Assembly (NCBI GenBank): GCA_947453415.1
Contig: CANGGG010000006.1
Coordinates: 1-64,000, forward strand
Source: Bacteroidota bacterium
Lineage (GTDB): Bacteria; Bacteroidota; Bacteroidia; UKL13-3
Length of the DNA: 64,000 bases
Reading direction: 5' to 3'
The translations under genes and the position numbers were made by a program. This document shows positions 36,579-45,816 of the stretch, in pieces (position 1 is the first letter of the stretch; each line of letters starts with the position of its first letter). Under the pieces are notes generated by a model that saw only the letters and a list, made by a program, of their open reading frames with translations, was not told where the DNA came from and made no database searches.

Positions 36579-37433
36579 TTAATATATTTTAGTACCAATG
36601 TATGTGTCTTTAAATTTTAGTTCACTGCTGCCTAGCGGAATAGTATCGGCATAACTGTATTCAATGGTGATTTTTTTAATATCTTTTCTGTCTAGCCAAC
36701 CATAAACTTTTATAGCGGGAATTTCTGGTACATTTAGGTTCGGAAGCTTTAATACAGCTATATTTTTCATGACAAATGCTTTAGGAGATACTCCACCGTA
36801 TTCGCACCAATCATAAAAAGAGTAATTGTTATTACCACTTTTATTCCAAATAGAGTTAACATAAGGAATTCCAGAAACCAAACCTACATAAGCTGGATTA
36901 TCAACTCCATTTTTCCAAAATGTATCATATAATGTAACATTAAATTCAAGATTTGGCTTTGATAAATTATGCCCACGGTAGGTACCATAAATTGGATACT
37001 GTGGGTATATAGGCGCACTTGGAGGTAAGGTAAATTTTACTGGCCGTACATAAAATTTTCTTTCAGATGAATCTATACCGTCATCAAAAGGAAAGCAATT
37101 TTTGTTTGGAATTCGCTTTACAATTAATTTTACATCGAGCCAGCCTAACGGAAAAGTACTCTTAATTACAGATTGTGTAGACAGAGTTTCTGCACCCAAT
37201 ATCCAAGTATAGCTATCGGCTTTTTGCAAAGCCCTAAACCTAACTTTGTTTCCATAATCAGCAATGGTATCACCTTCAAACCACCTATCTCCAATTAATT
37301 CTTCTAACACAAAATCAGCTTTTACTTCTTCTTGTCCGGCACATGGATTTTCAGGTGCAATTTCCTCTTTGGGGTTGCAGGCAAAGGGTATAATAAGTAA
37401 GGCTGTTATTAGTTTTAAGAATGTATTTTTCAT
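36579..37433 (-). CDS. Lipoprotein with PKD-like opening, paralog B
   Basis: A 284-residue lipoprotein (ATG at 37433; lipobox Cys in IIPFAC). The first 25 mature residues (NPKEEIAPENPCAGQEEVKA and the next few) equal those of paralog A at the protein and nearly the DNA level (36430-36540 versus 37310-37400). The body is a different beta-rich sequence with similar pattern positions (YTWILGAETLSTQ corresponds to CRWFLGSEQITQ). A duplication followed by fast divergence or domain swapping is implied. Function unknown. Confidence 0.65.
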   Translation of the reverse strand: MKNTFLKLITALLIIPFACNPKEEIAPENPCAGQEEVKADFVLEELIGDRWFEGDTIADYGNKVRFRALQKADSYTWILGAETLSTQSVIKSTFPLGWLDVKLIVKRIPNKNCFPFDDGIDSSERKFYVRPVKFTLPPSAPIYPQYPIYGTYRGHNLSKPNLEFNVTLYDTFWKNGVDNPAYVGLVSGIPYVNSIWNKSGNNNYSFYDWCEYGGVSPKAFVMKNIAVLKLPNLNVPEIPAIKVYGWLDRKDIKKITIEYSYADTIPLGSSELKFKDTYIGTKIY

Positions 37434-37443
37434 AACCAAAAAA

Positions 37444-38196
37444 TTATTCTGCTAATTTAGCTTTTAAAGCATCAATTTCTTTTTGTTGTTGTAAAATATA
37501 CAAAGTTAGTTCTTCTACTTTTTCTAATAATTTTACTTGCATTTCGCCAATGTCTATTTGTTTGTTATTAGCTTCTACTTCGGCTAAACTTGGCACATTG
37601 GGTAAGTGGTGGTATTTTTTTATAAATTTTGCCACTTGGCTTAATGGCATAAGTTTATAGTTTTTATCAAACACATAATCAGCATAAGGGTTTTGAAGCG
37701 TTACTATTACTTTACGGGCAGATAAATAACCACTGGCATTTACTTTAAATAAATCTTGTGTAGCATCTTTAAATAGAATTTGGCTTTCGGTAATTGTAAA
37801 AAAGTTGCGGTTATTGCTGTTAATAAAAAATCCTAATAATGGACTTGATGTGCCATTAGTATTTAAAGTTAAAGCGCCTGAATTTTGAACTTTAAAGGCA
37901 TCGTTACCACTAGTTCTTTTAACATAAAATTCGCCTCCATTTATAAATAAATTACTATTGATTAAGTCAACTCTATTGTGGTCAACTGCAAATGGTATTG
38001 TGGTAACAGATCCATTTAAAGATTGAACTTTAAAAAGAGATGGAAATGTTGTTCCGGGCAATCCCGTAACTACAGTACCCGAAATAGTAACATAATTATT
38101 GGTACTTAAAATACCACTTGTTGGGCCTACCCATTGTGCCTTAGCTGAAACTATTGAGATAGTAAAAGCGATAATTAAAAGTTTAATTTTTTTCAT
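37444..38196 (-). CDS. Secreted protein with C-terminal coiled coil (tail-fibre-like)
   Basis: The ATG at 38196 gives a signal peptide (LLIIAFTISIVSAKAQ) and 250 residues. A repetitive beta-rich middle is followed by the motif VAKFIKKYHHLPNVPSLAEVE and a C-terminal coiled coil (VKLLEKVEELTLYILQQQKEIDALKAKLAE in part). This ending is frequent in Bacteroidota secreted fibre-like proteins and resembles the trimerising region of tail fibres. It is first in the minus-strand surface gene run. Role inferred as surface fibre. Confidence 0.7.
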   Translation of the reverse strand: MKKIKLLIIAFTISIVSAKAQWVGPTSGILSTNNYVTISGTVVTGLPGTTFPSLFKVQSLNGSVTTIPFAVDHNRVDLINSNLFINGGEFYVKRTSGNDAFKVQNSGALTLNTNGTSSPLLGFFINSNNRNFFTITESQILFKDATQDLFKVNASGYLSARKVIVTLQNPYADYVFDKNYKLMPLSQVAKFIKKYHHLPNVPSLAEVEANNKQIDIGEMQVKLLEKVEELTLYILQQQKEIDALKAKLAE

Positions 38197-38752
38197 TTTG
38201 TTTAATTTTATTTTTTCCTTGTTAAGGAATTTGAAGTATTTACTAATAAAATATTTGTCAAATAGCTGCCTAAGCGCAAACAGCCGAGTAGTATCGAAAT
38301 TGCTTATCTTATTTTTTGTGTTAAGTTTGCATAAATAATTGTTTTGTTTAAAGTGTGAAACATTTATTATCTCAATACATTGGGACAAAATGTGGGTGTT
38401 AGTAGCACCCGCATTTTTTGTTTAACAAACATTAATAATTTGACTTGTATTTTATAATTATATTTTAATGTTTCAGTTAAATAAATAATAATCAGTGTTT
38501 TAAAAATAGTTGTTTTTTGAATCATTTTAATAATTCAGTATTTATAAGCATTTAGGCACTACATTTATGCTAATTAAATAAATTATTTTGCATTATATAG
38601 AAGTGAAAATGCAACAAACTTTTAGTGTGTTTAAACATTTAGTTTAAGCTAATCAAATTTATAAAGCTTCTTTAGTGACTATTTTTTCGAACATGTAAAC
38701 TTATTTACTAAAAGTGTGTTTAATCAAAATAAAGTAAATCAATTGCAAAGCA
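38197..38752. other. 557-bp intergenic region
   Basis: A/T-rich region between divergent genes. It holds a hairpin at 38387-38419 (AAAATGTGGGTG / CACCCGCATTTT with a 7-base loop and T run on the plus strand). No plus-strand gene lies upstream of this hairpin, so it may end an unseen small RNA. No ORF I can support. Confidence 0.5.
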
Positions 38753-39031
38753 ATGAAAACTGAACTCAATGAAATAATGATAGACCGAGTAATAGAAATG
38801 GCTTGGGAAGACAGAACTCCTTTTGATGCCATTGAGTTTCAATTTGGGTTAAAAGAGGCAGACGTAAAAGTTTTGATGAAAAACAATTTGAAATTCAGTA
38901 GCTATAAATTATGGCGAAAAAGAGTTGAAAATTGTAAAACAAAACATGCTGCCAAACGCAACAGTGATATTGATAGATTCAAATGCAATTTACAAAGAAG
39001 TATTTCAAATAATAAAATTTCGAAACGATAA
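38753..39031 (+). CDS. DUF2805 (TIGR03643 family) protein
   Basis: A 92-residue protein of the TIGR03643/DUF2805 family: IMIDRVIEMAWEDRTPFDAIEFQFGLKEADVKVLMK...SYKLWRKRV are its hallmarks. The family is small and DNA-binding-like (helical) and is often found near photolyase and flavin genes; its function is not known. It overlaps the SDR gene by one base (TAATG) and opens a five-gene run. Confidence 0.85.
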   Translation: MKTELNEIMIDRVIEMAWEDRTPFDAIEFQFGLKEADVKVLMKNNLKFSSYKLWRKRVENCKTKHAAKRNSDIDRFKCNLQRSISNNKISKR

Positions 39032-39729
39032 TGAACCAAAACAAAACATTTATTTTAGCAGGTGCATCAAGCGCCATTGCAAAGCAAACAGCTATATTTT
39101 TAAAAGAAAAAGGCTATCAAATTATAGGCGTTAGTACCAAACCAAAAGATTTTGATTATGATGAATTTTACGAAGTTCCAAGTTATGATTTTGGAAATTT
39201 CCCAAGCATAGAAAAGCCAATTGACGGATTGGTATATTTTCCAGGAACCATTAATTTAAAACCATTTGCAAGGTTAACAGCAGCAGAATTTAACAACGAT
39301 TTAGCAATCAATTCGTTGGGTGCAGTTGCATTTGTGCAAGCCTATTTATCTAATTTAAAAAAATCAGAAAATGCTTCAATCGTATTTATAAGTACTGTAG
39401 CGGTAAGTACTGGCATGCCTTTTCATAGTTCTATTGCCATGGCAAAAGGAGCAATTGAAGGATTAACAAAAGCATTATCGGCCGAATTAGCACCCAATAT
39501 TCGGGTAAATTGCGTAGCACCCTCATTGGTGAATTCACCATTAGGAAGTAAATTCATTAGTTCGCCAGAAAAATTAGAGGCCATGCAAAAAAGAAATCCT
39601 TTGCGAAAAATTGGAGAACCAACCGACATTGCGAATGCAATTGTATTTTTATTATTAGAACAATCGGCTTGGGTTACAGGACAAGTATTGGCTGTGGATG
39701 GTGGAATGAATAATATAAAAAATGGATAA
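39031..39729 (+). CDS. Atypical short-chain dehydrogenase/reductase lacking the catalytic Tyr
   Basis: A 232-residue SDR-fold protein. The cofactor loop is AGASSAIAK instead of TGxxxGIG, and at the active site the Lys (Lys139 in IAMAKGAIEGL) is kept but the Tyr four residues before it is Ile135. The Ser region (VFISTVAVSTG) is present. The family also occurs elsewhere with HSSIAMAKGA-type sites, so this is a subfamily trait. It overlaps the flavin reductase gene by 8 bp. Classical oxidoreductase activity is doubtful. Confidence 0.85.
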   Translation: MNQNKTFILAGASSAIAKQTAIFLKEKGYQIIGVSTKPKDFDYDEFYEVPSYDFGNFPSIEKPIDGLVYFPGTINLKPFARLTAAEFNNDLAINSLGAVAFVQAYLSNLKKSENASIVFISTVAVSTGMPFHSSIAMAKGAIEGLTKALSAELAPNIRVNCVAPSLVNSPLGSKFISSPEKLEAMQKRNPLRKIGEPTDIANAIVFLLLEQSAWVTGQVLAVDGGMNNIKNG

Positions 39730-40369
39730 TACAACAAACACCTGTCTTCATTTTGATGACATCATGCAAATGGAACAGCGCAAAAGAGCCAACCTCATTA
39801 ATTCGATTGGTGGCTTTAAAAGCGTGTGTTTGATTGGAACTACAAACAATGAAAATCAAACTAATTTAGCCATTTTCAATTCCATTGTACACATAGGAGC
39901 AAATCCGCCATTAATTGGTTTTTTTGTCAGACCTGATTCGGTAGAAAGACATACGCTTTCTAATATTTTAGCTACAGAATATTACACCATTAATCATATT
40001 AATGAAACTATTTTTAAGCAAGCACACCAAACAGCTGCACGGTATGAAAAAGAAGTATCTGAGTTTGAAGCTACGCAATTAACACCTGAATTTAAATACG
40101 ATTTTAAAGCTCCCTTTGTGCAAGAAAGTTTTATTCAATTGGGTGTTCAATTGAAAGAAAAAATAACCATTCAAAGCAATCAAACTATTTTGTTAATTGG
40201 CGAAATAAAACTCATTAACTACCCAAGTGACTGTATGGAAAACGATGGTTTTATAAACTTAGAAAAGGCACAAACTATTACTTGCAGCGGACTTGATAGT
40301 TATTATAAAACTACTAAAATAGCACGATTAAGTTATGCCAAACCAAATACAACACCAACTATTATTTAA
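39722..40369 (+). CDS. Flavin reductase-like protein
   Basis: A 215-residue protein of the flavin reductase-like (FMN-binding split barrel) family: GGFKSVCLIGTTNNENQTNLAIFNS, VHIGANPPLIGFFVRP and HTLSNILATEYYTINHI match the fold. It may supply reduced flavin. It overlaps the SDR (8 bp) and the AlkB-like gene (35 bp), showing a tightly coupled operon that ends with a flavin-dependent monooxygenase. Confidence 0.85.
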   Translation: MDNTTNTCLHFDDIMQMEQRKRANLINSIGGFKSVCLIGTTNNENQTNLAIFNSIVHIGANPPLIGFFVRPDSVERHTLSNILATEYYTINHINETIFKQAHQTAARYEKEVSEFEATQLTPEFKYDFKAPFVQESFIQLGVQLKEKITIQSNQTILLIGEIKLINYPSDCMENDGFINLEKAQTITCSGLDSYYKTTKIARLSYAKPNTTPTII

Positions 40370-40952
40370 TAATACTAATAATTTATTGCCATGCAATGGC
40401 CATGTAAATTACTATGGAAAAATATTAAGTGACGAGGAAATATTGCATTATTTTAATGAATTAAATGATACAATAGCATGGAAAAATGATGAAGTAATCA
40501 TTTTTGGAAAATTGATAATAACTAATAGAAAAGTAGCTTGGTATGCTAACTCAAACATTGATTATACCTATTCCAATATTTCGAAAAAAGCATTGCCCTT
40601 TACACCAGCACTTTTAAATTTAAAACAAATTATAGAACAAAAAACGGGCGAAACATACAATGCCTGTTTACTTAATTTATATCAAAATGGAAGCGAAGGA
40701 ATGGGCTGGCATAGCGATGATGAAAAAGAGCTGGAACCATTATCTTCTATTGCCTCATTAAGCTTAGGAGCTGATAGAAAATTTTCATTGAAACACAAAC
40801 AAAACAAACAAACTGTTTCCTTAATATTAGAAAACGGTAGTTTGTTAGAAATGAAAAATGAAACGCAATTATTTTGGAAACATGCCTTGCCAAAAACCAC
40901 CAAAGTACTAGGACCAAGAATCAATTTAACTTTTAGGAAAATGGTGATTTGA
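40335..40952 (+). CDS. AlkB-like 2-oxoglutarate/Fe(II) dioxygenase
   Basis: A 205-residue AlkB-family dioxygenase, expected to remove methyl groups from nucleic acid bases. Fe ligands are His126 and Asp128 (GWHSDDE) and His183 (FWKHALPK); 2-oxoglutarate binding by Arg195/Arg201 (GPRINLTFRK). NLYQNGSEGMGWHSDDE and SLSLGADRKF match the ALKBH2/3-like subgroup. It overlaps the flavin reductase gene by 35 bp, so translation is coupled. Confidence 0.9.
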   Translation: MPNQIQHQLLFNNTNNLLPCNGHVNYYGKILSDEEILHYFNELNDTIAWKNDEVIIFGKLIITNRKVAWYANSNIDYTYSNISKKALPFTPALLNLKQIIEQKTGETYNACLLNLYQNGSEGMGWHSDDEKELEPLSSIASLSLGADRKFSLKHKQNKQTVSLILENGSLLEMKNETQLFWKHALPKTTKVLGPRINLTFRKMVI

Positions 40953-41031
40953 TGTGATTTGATAAAATAAATAACATAAAAAATTACTAGAACACATCAG
41001 ATTAAATAGTAGTTTTGGAAATAAAATTAGC

Positions 41032-42057
41032 ATGGAAATAGGAATAGATAGTTTTGCAGCTGCATCGATTGAAAATGAAAACAATACAGCTGAAAATAAC
41101 AGTCAATCACTGAAAGAATTATTAGCACGAATTGCCTTTGCTGATGAAATGGGATTAAATGTTTTCGGAATTGGCGAACACCACCGAAAAGAGTTTTTAG
41201 ATGCTTCACCAACTATTATATTGGCAGCGGCAGCAGCCATTACCAAACAAATTAAATTAACCAGCGCGGTAACTGTTTTAAGTGCTGCAGATCCTGTTAG
41301 GGTATTTCAAAATTTTGCAACCTTAGATTTAATTTCAAAAGGCAGAACTGAAATTGTAGTTGGCAGGGGTTCATTTACAGAAGCATTTCCATTATTTGGT
41401 TACCATGTTCATGATTATGATGAGTTGTTTACTGAAAAACTAAATTTATTACTTGAAATTTGTAAAAATGAAACCATTTCATGGAATGGAAAGTTTCGAC
41501 CTTCACTGATCAATCAAACTATTTACCCGCGACCATTTCAAAATAAATTACCCGTTTGGTTAGGTGTTGGTGGCACACCAGCATCTTTTGTTAGGGCCGG
41601 ACAACTTGGATTGCCATTAATGGTAGCAATTATTGGAGGTGAAACGCATCGTTTTAAACCACTCATAGATTTATACAGAGAAGCTGGCAGAAAAGCTGGA
41701 CATTCGAGTGAGCAATTAAAAGTAGGTTTACACTCATTGGGTTACGTGGCTAACACTACCCAAGAAGCCATTGATGATTACTATCCTGGATATGCTGAAA
41801 CGTTTACAAAAATAGGAAGAGAAAGAGGTTGGCCACCAGTAACTCGCACAAGATTTGACTCCCAAATAGGTGATTTAGGTGCAATATTAATTGGCAGTCC
41901 GGAGGAAGTATCACAAAAAATATTACGCCATAGCGAAGCCTTAGGAGGAATTTCAAGAGTTACTTTCCAAATGGATAGCGCTGGATTATCGCACGAAAAA
42001 CATTTAAAAGCCATTGAGTTAATAGGTAAAAAAGTAATGCCATTGGTTAATCTATAA
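41032..42057 (+). CDS. LLM-class flavin-dependent oxidoreductase
   Basis: A 341-residue luciferase-like monooxygenase: a TIM barrel with DEMGLNVFGIGEHHRKEFLDASP and the FQNFATLDLISKGRTEIVVGRGSF motif of the family. It follows the AlkB-like gene by 79 bp and overlaps the end of the opposing hydrolase gene by 6 bp. Together with the flavin reductase upstream it could form a two-component flavin monooxygenase pair. The substrate is unknown. Confidence 0.9.
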   Translation: MEIGIDSFAAASIENENNTAENNSQSLKELLARIAFADEMGLNVFGIGEHHRKEFLDASPTIILAAAAAITKQIKLTSAVTVLSAADPVRVFQNFATLDLISKGRTEIVVGRGSFTEAFPLFGYHVHDYDELFTEKLNLLLEICKNETISWNGKFRPSLINQTIYPRPFQNKLPVWLGVGGTPASFVRAGQLGLPLMVAIIGGETHRFKPLIDLYREAGRKAGHSSEQLKVGLHSLGYVANTTQEAIDDYYPGYAETFTKIGRERGWPPVTRTRFDSQIGDLGAILIGSPEEVSQKILRHSEALGGISRVTFQMDSAGLSHEKHLKAIELIGKKVMPLVNL

Positions 42058-43035
42058 ACTTAAATTTTCAGTGCCAATATAATTACTTGCAAATTCAAAA
42101 GCCCTCAATTCAGAGTAATAATTTCCCTGAATTCCATTCATTGAAAATCCAACATGACCACCTTTTTTGGGTGTTTCTAAATGCAGAAATTTATGCTTTT
42201 TAGCCATTTCTACAGGGAAACATAATTTTGATAAAAACGGGTCATTTAAAGCATTTACTAATAAAGTTGGTAGGGTTATATTTGGTAAAAACTGCAGTGA
42301 ATTGCATTTATTATAATAGTCTTGCGCATTTTGAAAGCCATGCATTTTAGCAGTAACCCGTGAGTCCCATTCTTCAAAAGTTTTCAATTTTTCAATTCCA
42401 TTTATATCTAATTGATTCGGAAATATTTTACTTTTCTCAATTGTTTTTTTGTTCAAGCTTTTCAAAAAATTAAACATATAAGGTTTGTTAAACCTATTGC
42501 CTAAAACCTTAGAGCTTGATGCTAAATCAATTGGCACAGAAAAGGCAAAAGCACATTTTATTTTATTGGATAAATGATTGGCATTTTCACCCAAATATTT
42601 CAATAACACATTACCCCCTAAACTAAATCCACCAAGCACCAAATTTTTGTAATTATTTTGATTTAAAATATGTTCAATGATTAATTTGACATCGTCACTT
42701 TTTCCCATGTGATAACTGGAAAGTAATCGATTATTTTCACCACTACAGCTCCTAAAATTCATGACACAAACATCGAAATGTAACTCATTGAAATGCTTTA
42801 CAAATCCTTTGATATACTGAGATTGCGAGCTTCCTTCTAATCCATGAAATAAAATAAGTAATGTTTGATTGCCACTGCAAACCCAATCTAAATCTATAAA
42901 ATCGCCATCGGCTAATTCTACCCTTTCGCGCTTATAGGCTACACTAACTTTTCGGAACAAAGCAGGAAGCATTGTTTCCAAATGTTTGTTCTTATTCCAT
43001 TTATTTCCTTTGTAATTGCTTTGTAAAAAGGGCAT
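42052..43035 (-). CDS. YheT-like alpha/beta hydrolase
   Basis: A 327-residue alpha/beta hydrolase of the YheT-like (EMB8-type) family. N-terminal HLETMLPALFRK, oxyanion HGLEGSSQSQYIKG, nucleophile Ser in LGGFSLGGNVLLKYLGE, Asp near NDPF and His in KKGGHVGF are visible. Length is normal. It is convergent with the LLM gene. The substrate is unknown, probably an ester of a lipid-like compound. Confidence 0.88.
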   Translation of the reverse strand: MPFLQSNYKGNKWNKNKHLETMLPALFRKVSVAYKRERVELADGDFIDLDWVCSGNQTLLILFHGLEGSSQSQYIKGFVKHFNELHFDVCVMNFRSCSGENNRLLSSYHMGKSDDVKLIIEHILNQNNYKNLVLGGFSLGGNVLLKYLGENANHLSNKIKCAFAFSVPIDLASSSKVLGNRFNKPYMFNFLKSLNKKTIEKSKIFPNQLDINGIEKLKTFEEWDSRVTAKMHGFQNAQDYYNKCNSLQFLPNITLPTLLVNALNDPFLSKLCFPVEMAKKHKFLHLETPKKGGHVGFSMNGIQGNYYSELRAFEFASNYIGTENLSL

Positions 43036-43080
43036 TTATTTTAAAAAATTAAAAAAAGAAATATAGAATTCCATTTTTGA

Positions 43081-45216
43081 TTAGTTTGTTTTTAATATTT
43101 TAAAATATTGTTGATAGTTACTACCATTTATAATTATATAATATAATCCATTTTTCAAGTATTCTGTATCCAATAGATCCATTTCTCCATTCATATTATC
43201 AATAATATTTATATTGTTTTTTGATAATAATTTTCCAAAAACATCAAATATGTTTATTTCATATTTTCCTTTTACTACATTTTTAAAAAATAGTTTGGCA
43301 GTATTTGTAAAAGGAGATTCTATAGCAAACGATTGTTTTGTATTGTCCATGTCTGCAAATATTCCAACACTTCCAAAAGGATCTAATTCATAAAAACTAG
43401 CTATTGAATTATTTAAAACATTGGCGCCTAAGCCTAAATAAATTTTATTATTGATGCTTTCTGCAATTCCAAAAATTGTGGGAATAGTAGGAAATAAAGT
43501 GAGCGTATTCCAGGTGTCTAAAACTTGATTATAAGTTCTTATTTCTTTAAAAAAATTAATATTATCATTTCCTTTTCCCATACAAATATATGCAGCATTA
43601 CTGGTTGAAGTACCAAGGGCAGCATATATTCCTTCTGCGTTAATATTATTTTTCTTTATCCACTTTTCTGTTAAAGCATTATAAGCCCAAACTTCATTCA
43701 TGGGTGTTCCAAAATGGTTAATTCCACCAACTATATAAGCATTATTATTCAACGAAAAAGAAGTAGCAAATTTTCTTGGATCGGCAGGCAAACTGTCCTT
43801 TAAAATCCAAGAATTTAATATTGGATTGTATTCCCAACAATCATTTAATAGATTGGATTGATTCGGTGTACCACTTACCACATAACCTTTATTATTTAAT
43901 GTAAAAGTGCAGGCATCATTTCTAGGAATTGGAAGTGGTGCAATACTATCCCATTTGTTGGTTAGGGCATTGTATTTCCAGCAGTCAGACAATGCGTTCA
44001 TGCTTGTAGATGTACCCCCAATTAAAAAACCCTCGTTACCAATTACAAAACCTTTATGACCATAAATTCTGGGAACACCTGGGAAATTTATTTTAGCAGT
44101 CCAATTATTTTTAGCCGGATCAAACTCCCACATTTGCGAATTCAAACTTTGGTCGTAACCTTGTCCGCCTATTACATATATTTTATTGTTTATGTTAAAT
44201 GAAGCAGCTCTATTTACTCCAAAATTTTCCTTAAAAAAAGTCCAAGTATTGCTATCAATATTATAAGCAAACATTTTTATATTAGAAACTTGACCCGAAA
44301 CACCTTTTCCAACAAAAGCTTGTTTACCATCGGACAGTGCAATGGCAAAATCTAACCCAAAAGGAAAACCTTGAATAGCTTGCCATGAATTTGTGGTATC
44401 GTTATATTTATAAAAATCGTTGAACTGACCTGAAAAATTATATCCAATTCCTAATCCTACAAATGGATTATTATTTATCACAAAAGATAAAGCTCTATAC
44501 CTTGCAGTTCCGGGATAAACTGCTACTTGAGTCCAATTATTTAAATCAGGATTATACTTCCAAAAGTCTTGAAAAATATTACTTACCGAACCATTTATAC
44601 CCAGCCCAACATAAGCTTTATTATTTAGTACAAAAGCACATGCACTGTTACGTTCTGTACCTCCAAAATTGGCTATATTGCTCCATTTGTTAGTTAAAGG
44701 ATTATAAGAAAAAAACTCTTTGCGCTGGTGGTTATTGGTGGAGTCGGTTCCTAAACCCACATAACCCAAATTATTAATTGAAAATCCAACAGCAACATTT
44801 CTGGATGCTGGCATAGGTGCAATACTAGTCCAAGAATCATTGGTTTCATTATATTTCCAAAATAAGTTAGATACTTTTTTTATAGAATTAGAATAACCTG
44901 AACCAACGTAAGCAATATTATTGATGACAAAAGAAACTGGACTTCCAACAGAATCAGGAAAATTATTTTTACCAATCCATACTTTGTTATACTGGTCAAA
45001 CTGGTAACATTTATTGGTATTTCCAAGCGAAGCACTGCTGCCAGCAACTACAAATATTTTTCCTGAAACTGTAAAACTTGCTGCATTACCTGGAATATTA
45101 GGGACAAAAGAACCCATGGTGTTTGTTCCAATATCGTTTAACTGTTTCCATGATTGGCTTTTCAACTGAAATTGAAAAAACAAAAAAAGTAAAAAGACGA
45201 ATAATGGTTTTTTCAT
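43081..45216 (-). CDS. Secreted Kelch-repeat protein with T9SS sorting domain
   Basis: A 711-residue protein: signal peptide (FVFLLFLFFQFQLKSQS), then about ten Kelch-like units of the pattern W...F.....xxxAxxFxIxNxxYVGLG (for example CAFVLNNKAYVGLGINGS, SFNINNKIYVIGGQGY), folding as one or two beta-propellers, and a C-terminal type A T9SS sorting domain (IFDVFGKLL, YLKNGLYYIIINGS). PorU should process it at the surface. Likely binding or structural function. Single gene. Confidence 0.85.
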   Translation of the reverse strand: MKKPLFVFLLFLFFQFQLKSQSWKQLNDIGTNTMGSFVPNIPGNAASFTVSGKIFVVAGSSASLGNTNKCYQFDQYNKVWIGKNNFPDSVGSPVSFVINNIAYVGSGYSNSIKKVSNLFWKYNETNDSWTSIAPMPASRNVAVGFSINNLGYVGLGTDSTNNHQRKEFFSYNPLTNKWSNIANFGGTERNSACAFVLNNKAYVGLGINGSVSNIFQDFWKYNPDLNNWTQVAVYPGTARYRALSFVINNNPFVGLGIGYNFSGQFNDFYKYNDTTNSWQAIQGFPFGLDFAIALSDGKQAFVGKGVSGQVSNIKMFAYNIDSNTWTFFKENFGVNRAASFNINNKIYVIGGQGYDQSLNSQMWEFDPAKNNWTAKINFPGVPRIYGHKGFVIGNEGFLIGGTSTSMNALSDCWKYNALTNKWDSIAPLPIPRNDACTFTLNNKGYVVSGTPNQSNLLNDCWEYNPILNSWILKDSLPADPRKFATSFSLNNNAYIVGGINHFGTPMNEVWAYNALTEKWIKKNNINAEGIYAALGTSTSNAAYICMGKGNDNINFFKEIRTYNQVLDTWNTLTLFPTIPTIFGIAESINNKIYLGLGANVLNNSIASFYELDPFGSVGIFADMDNTKQSFAIESPFTNTAKLFFKNVVKGKYEINIFDVFGKLLSKNNINIIDNMNGEMDLLDTEYLKNGLYYIIINGSNYQQYFKILKTN

Positions 45217-45420
45217 AAAATTTAAATGGTGTTATCAAATATATTATAATTCACAACAATTCGATCATTCTTAAATAATTGGATGAATAAATTTTACAAT
45301 TGAGTTGGTGAATTCATCATTTAATTAAATAAAGAAGTGTATTTATTTACCTATAAAAAAAGTTTGATAAAGTATAAAAAGCGTCCAAAATGCTAAAAGT
45401 GCGATTCGTGGTTTAAAATA

Positions 45421-45705
45421 TCAATCTAAGGTATTGTCTTTTTTCTTTTTAAGCCAATTAAAAATAACTATTATAAATAAAGCAGAATAATTAGCAAACT
45501 GAAAATAATGACTCTTAATTTCATTACTTAAATTTTCAATAAAATCGAAATAAATAACTAAGAACAATCCTGCTAATAATATAATTAGATAAAACATAGC
45601 ACGCTTATTAAAATCTGTAATTATTCTAATTCTATTCCAAGTATAAAATGCAAATGCAAACATTGAATACACCACTGCTTTTGCTAAAATATGTATAGTA
45701 TTCAT
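45421..45705 (-). CDS. Small membrane protein of unknown function
   Basis: A 94-residue protein with three hydrophobic helices (about residues 6-22, 36-52 and 65-84) and a positively charged C-terminus (LKKKKDNTLD). I do not recognise a family. It lies alone between a Kelch protein and a 252-residue envelope protein. Confidence 0.55.
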   Translation of the reverse strand: MNTIHILAKAVVYSMFAFAFYTWNRIRIITDFNKRAMFYLIILLAGLFLVIYFDFIENLSNEIKSHYFQFANYSALFIIVIFNWLKKKKDNTLD

Positions 45706-45816
45706 GGTATAACTTTAATATTCCATTAATTGGTTGTTTTTAAAATGCGAAAATATAATTATTAGCCATTATTTAACTATCAATTTTTTAAATGTATTTT
45801 TATGTTTTTCGAAAAA

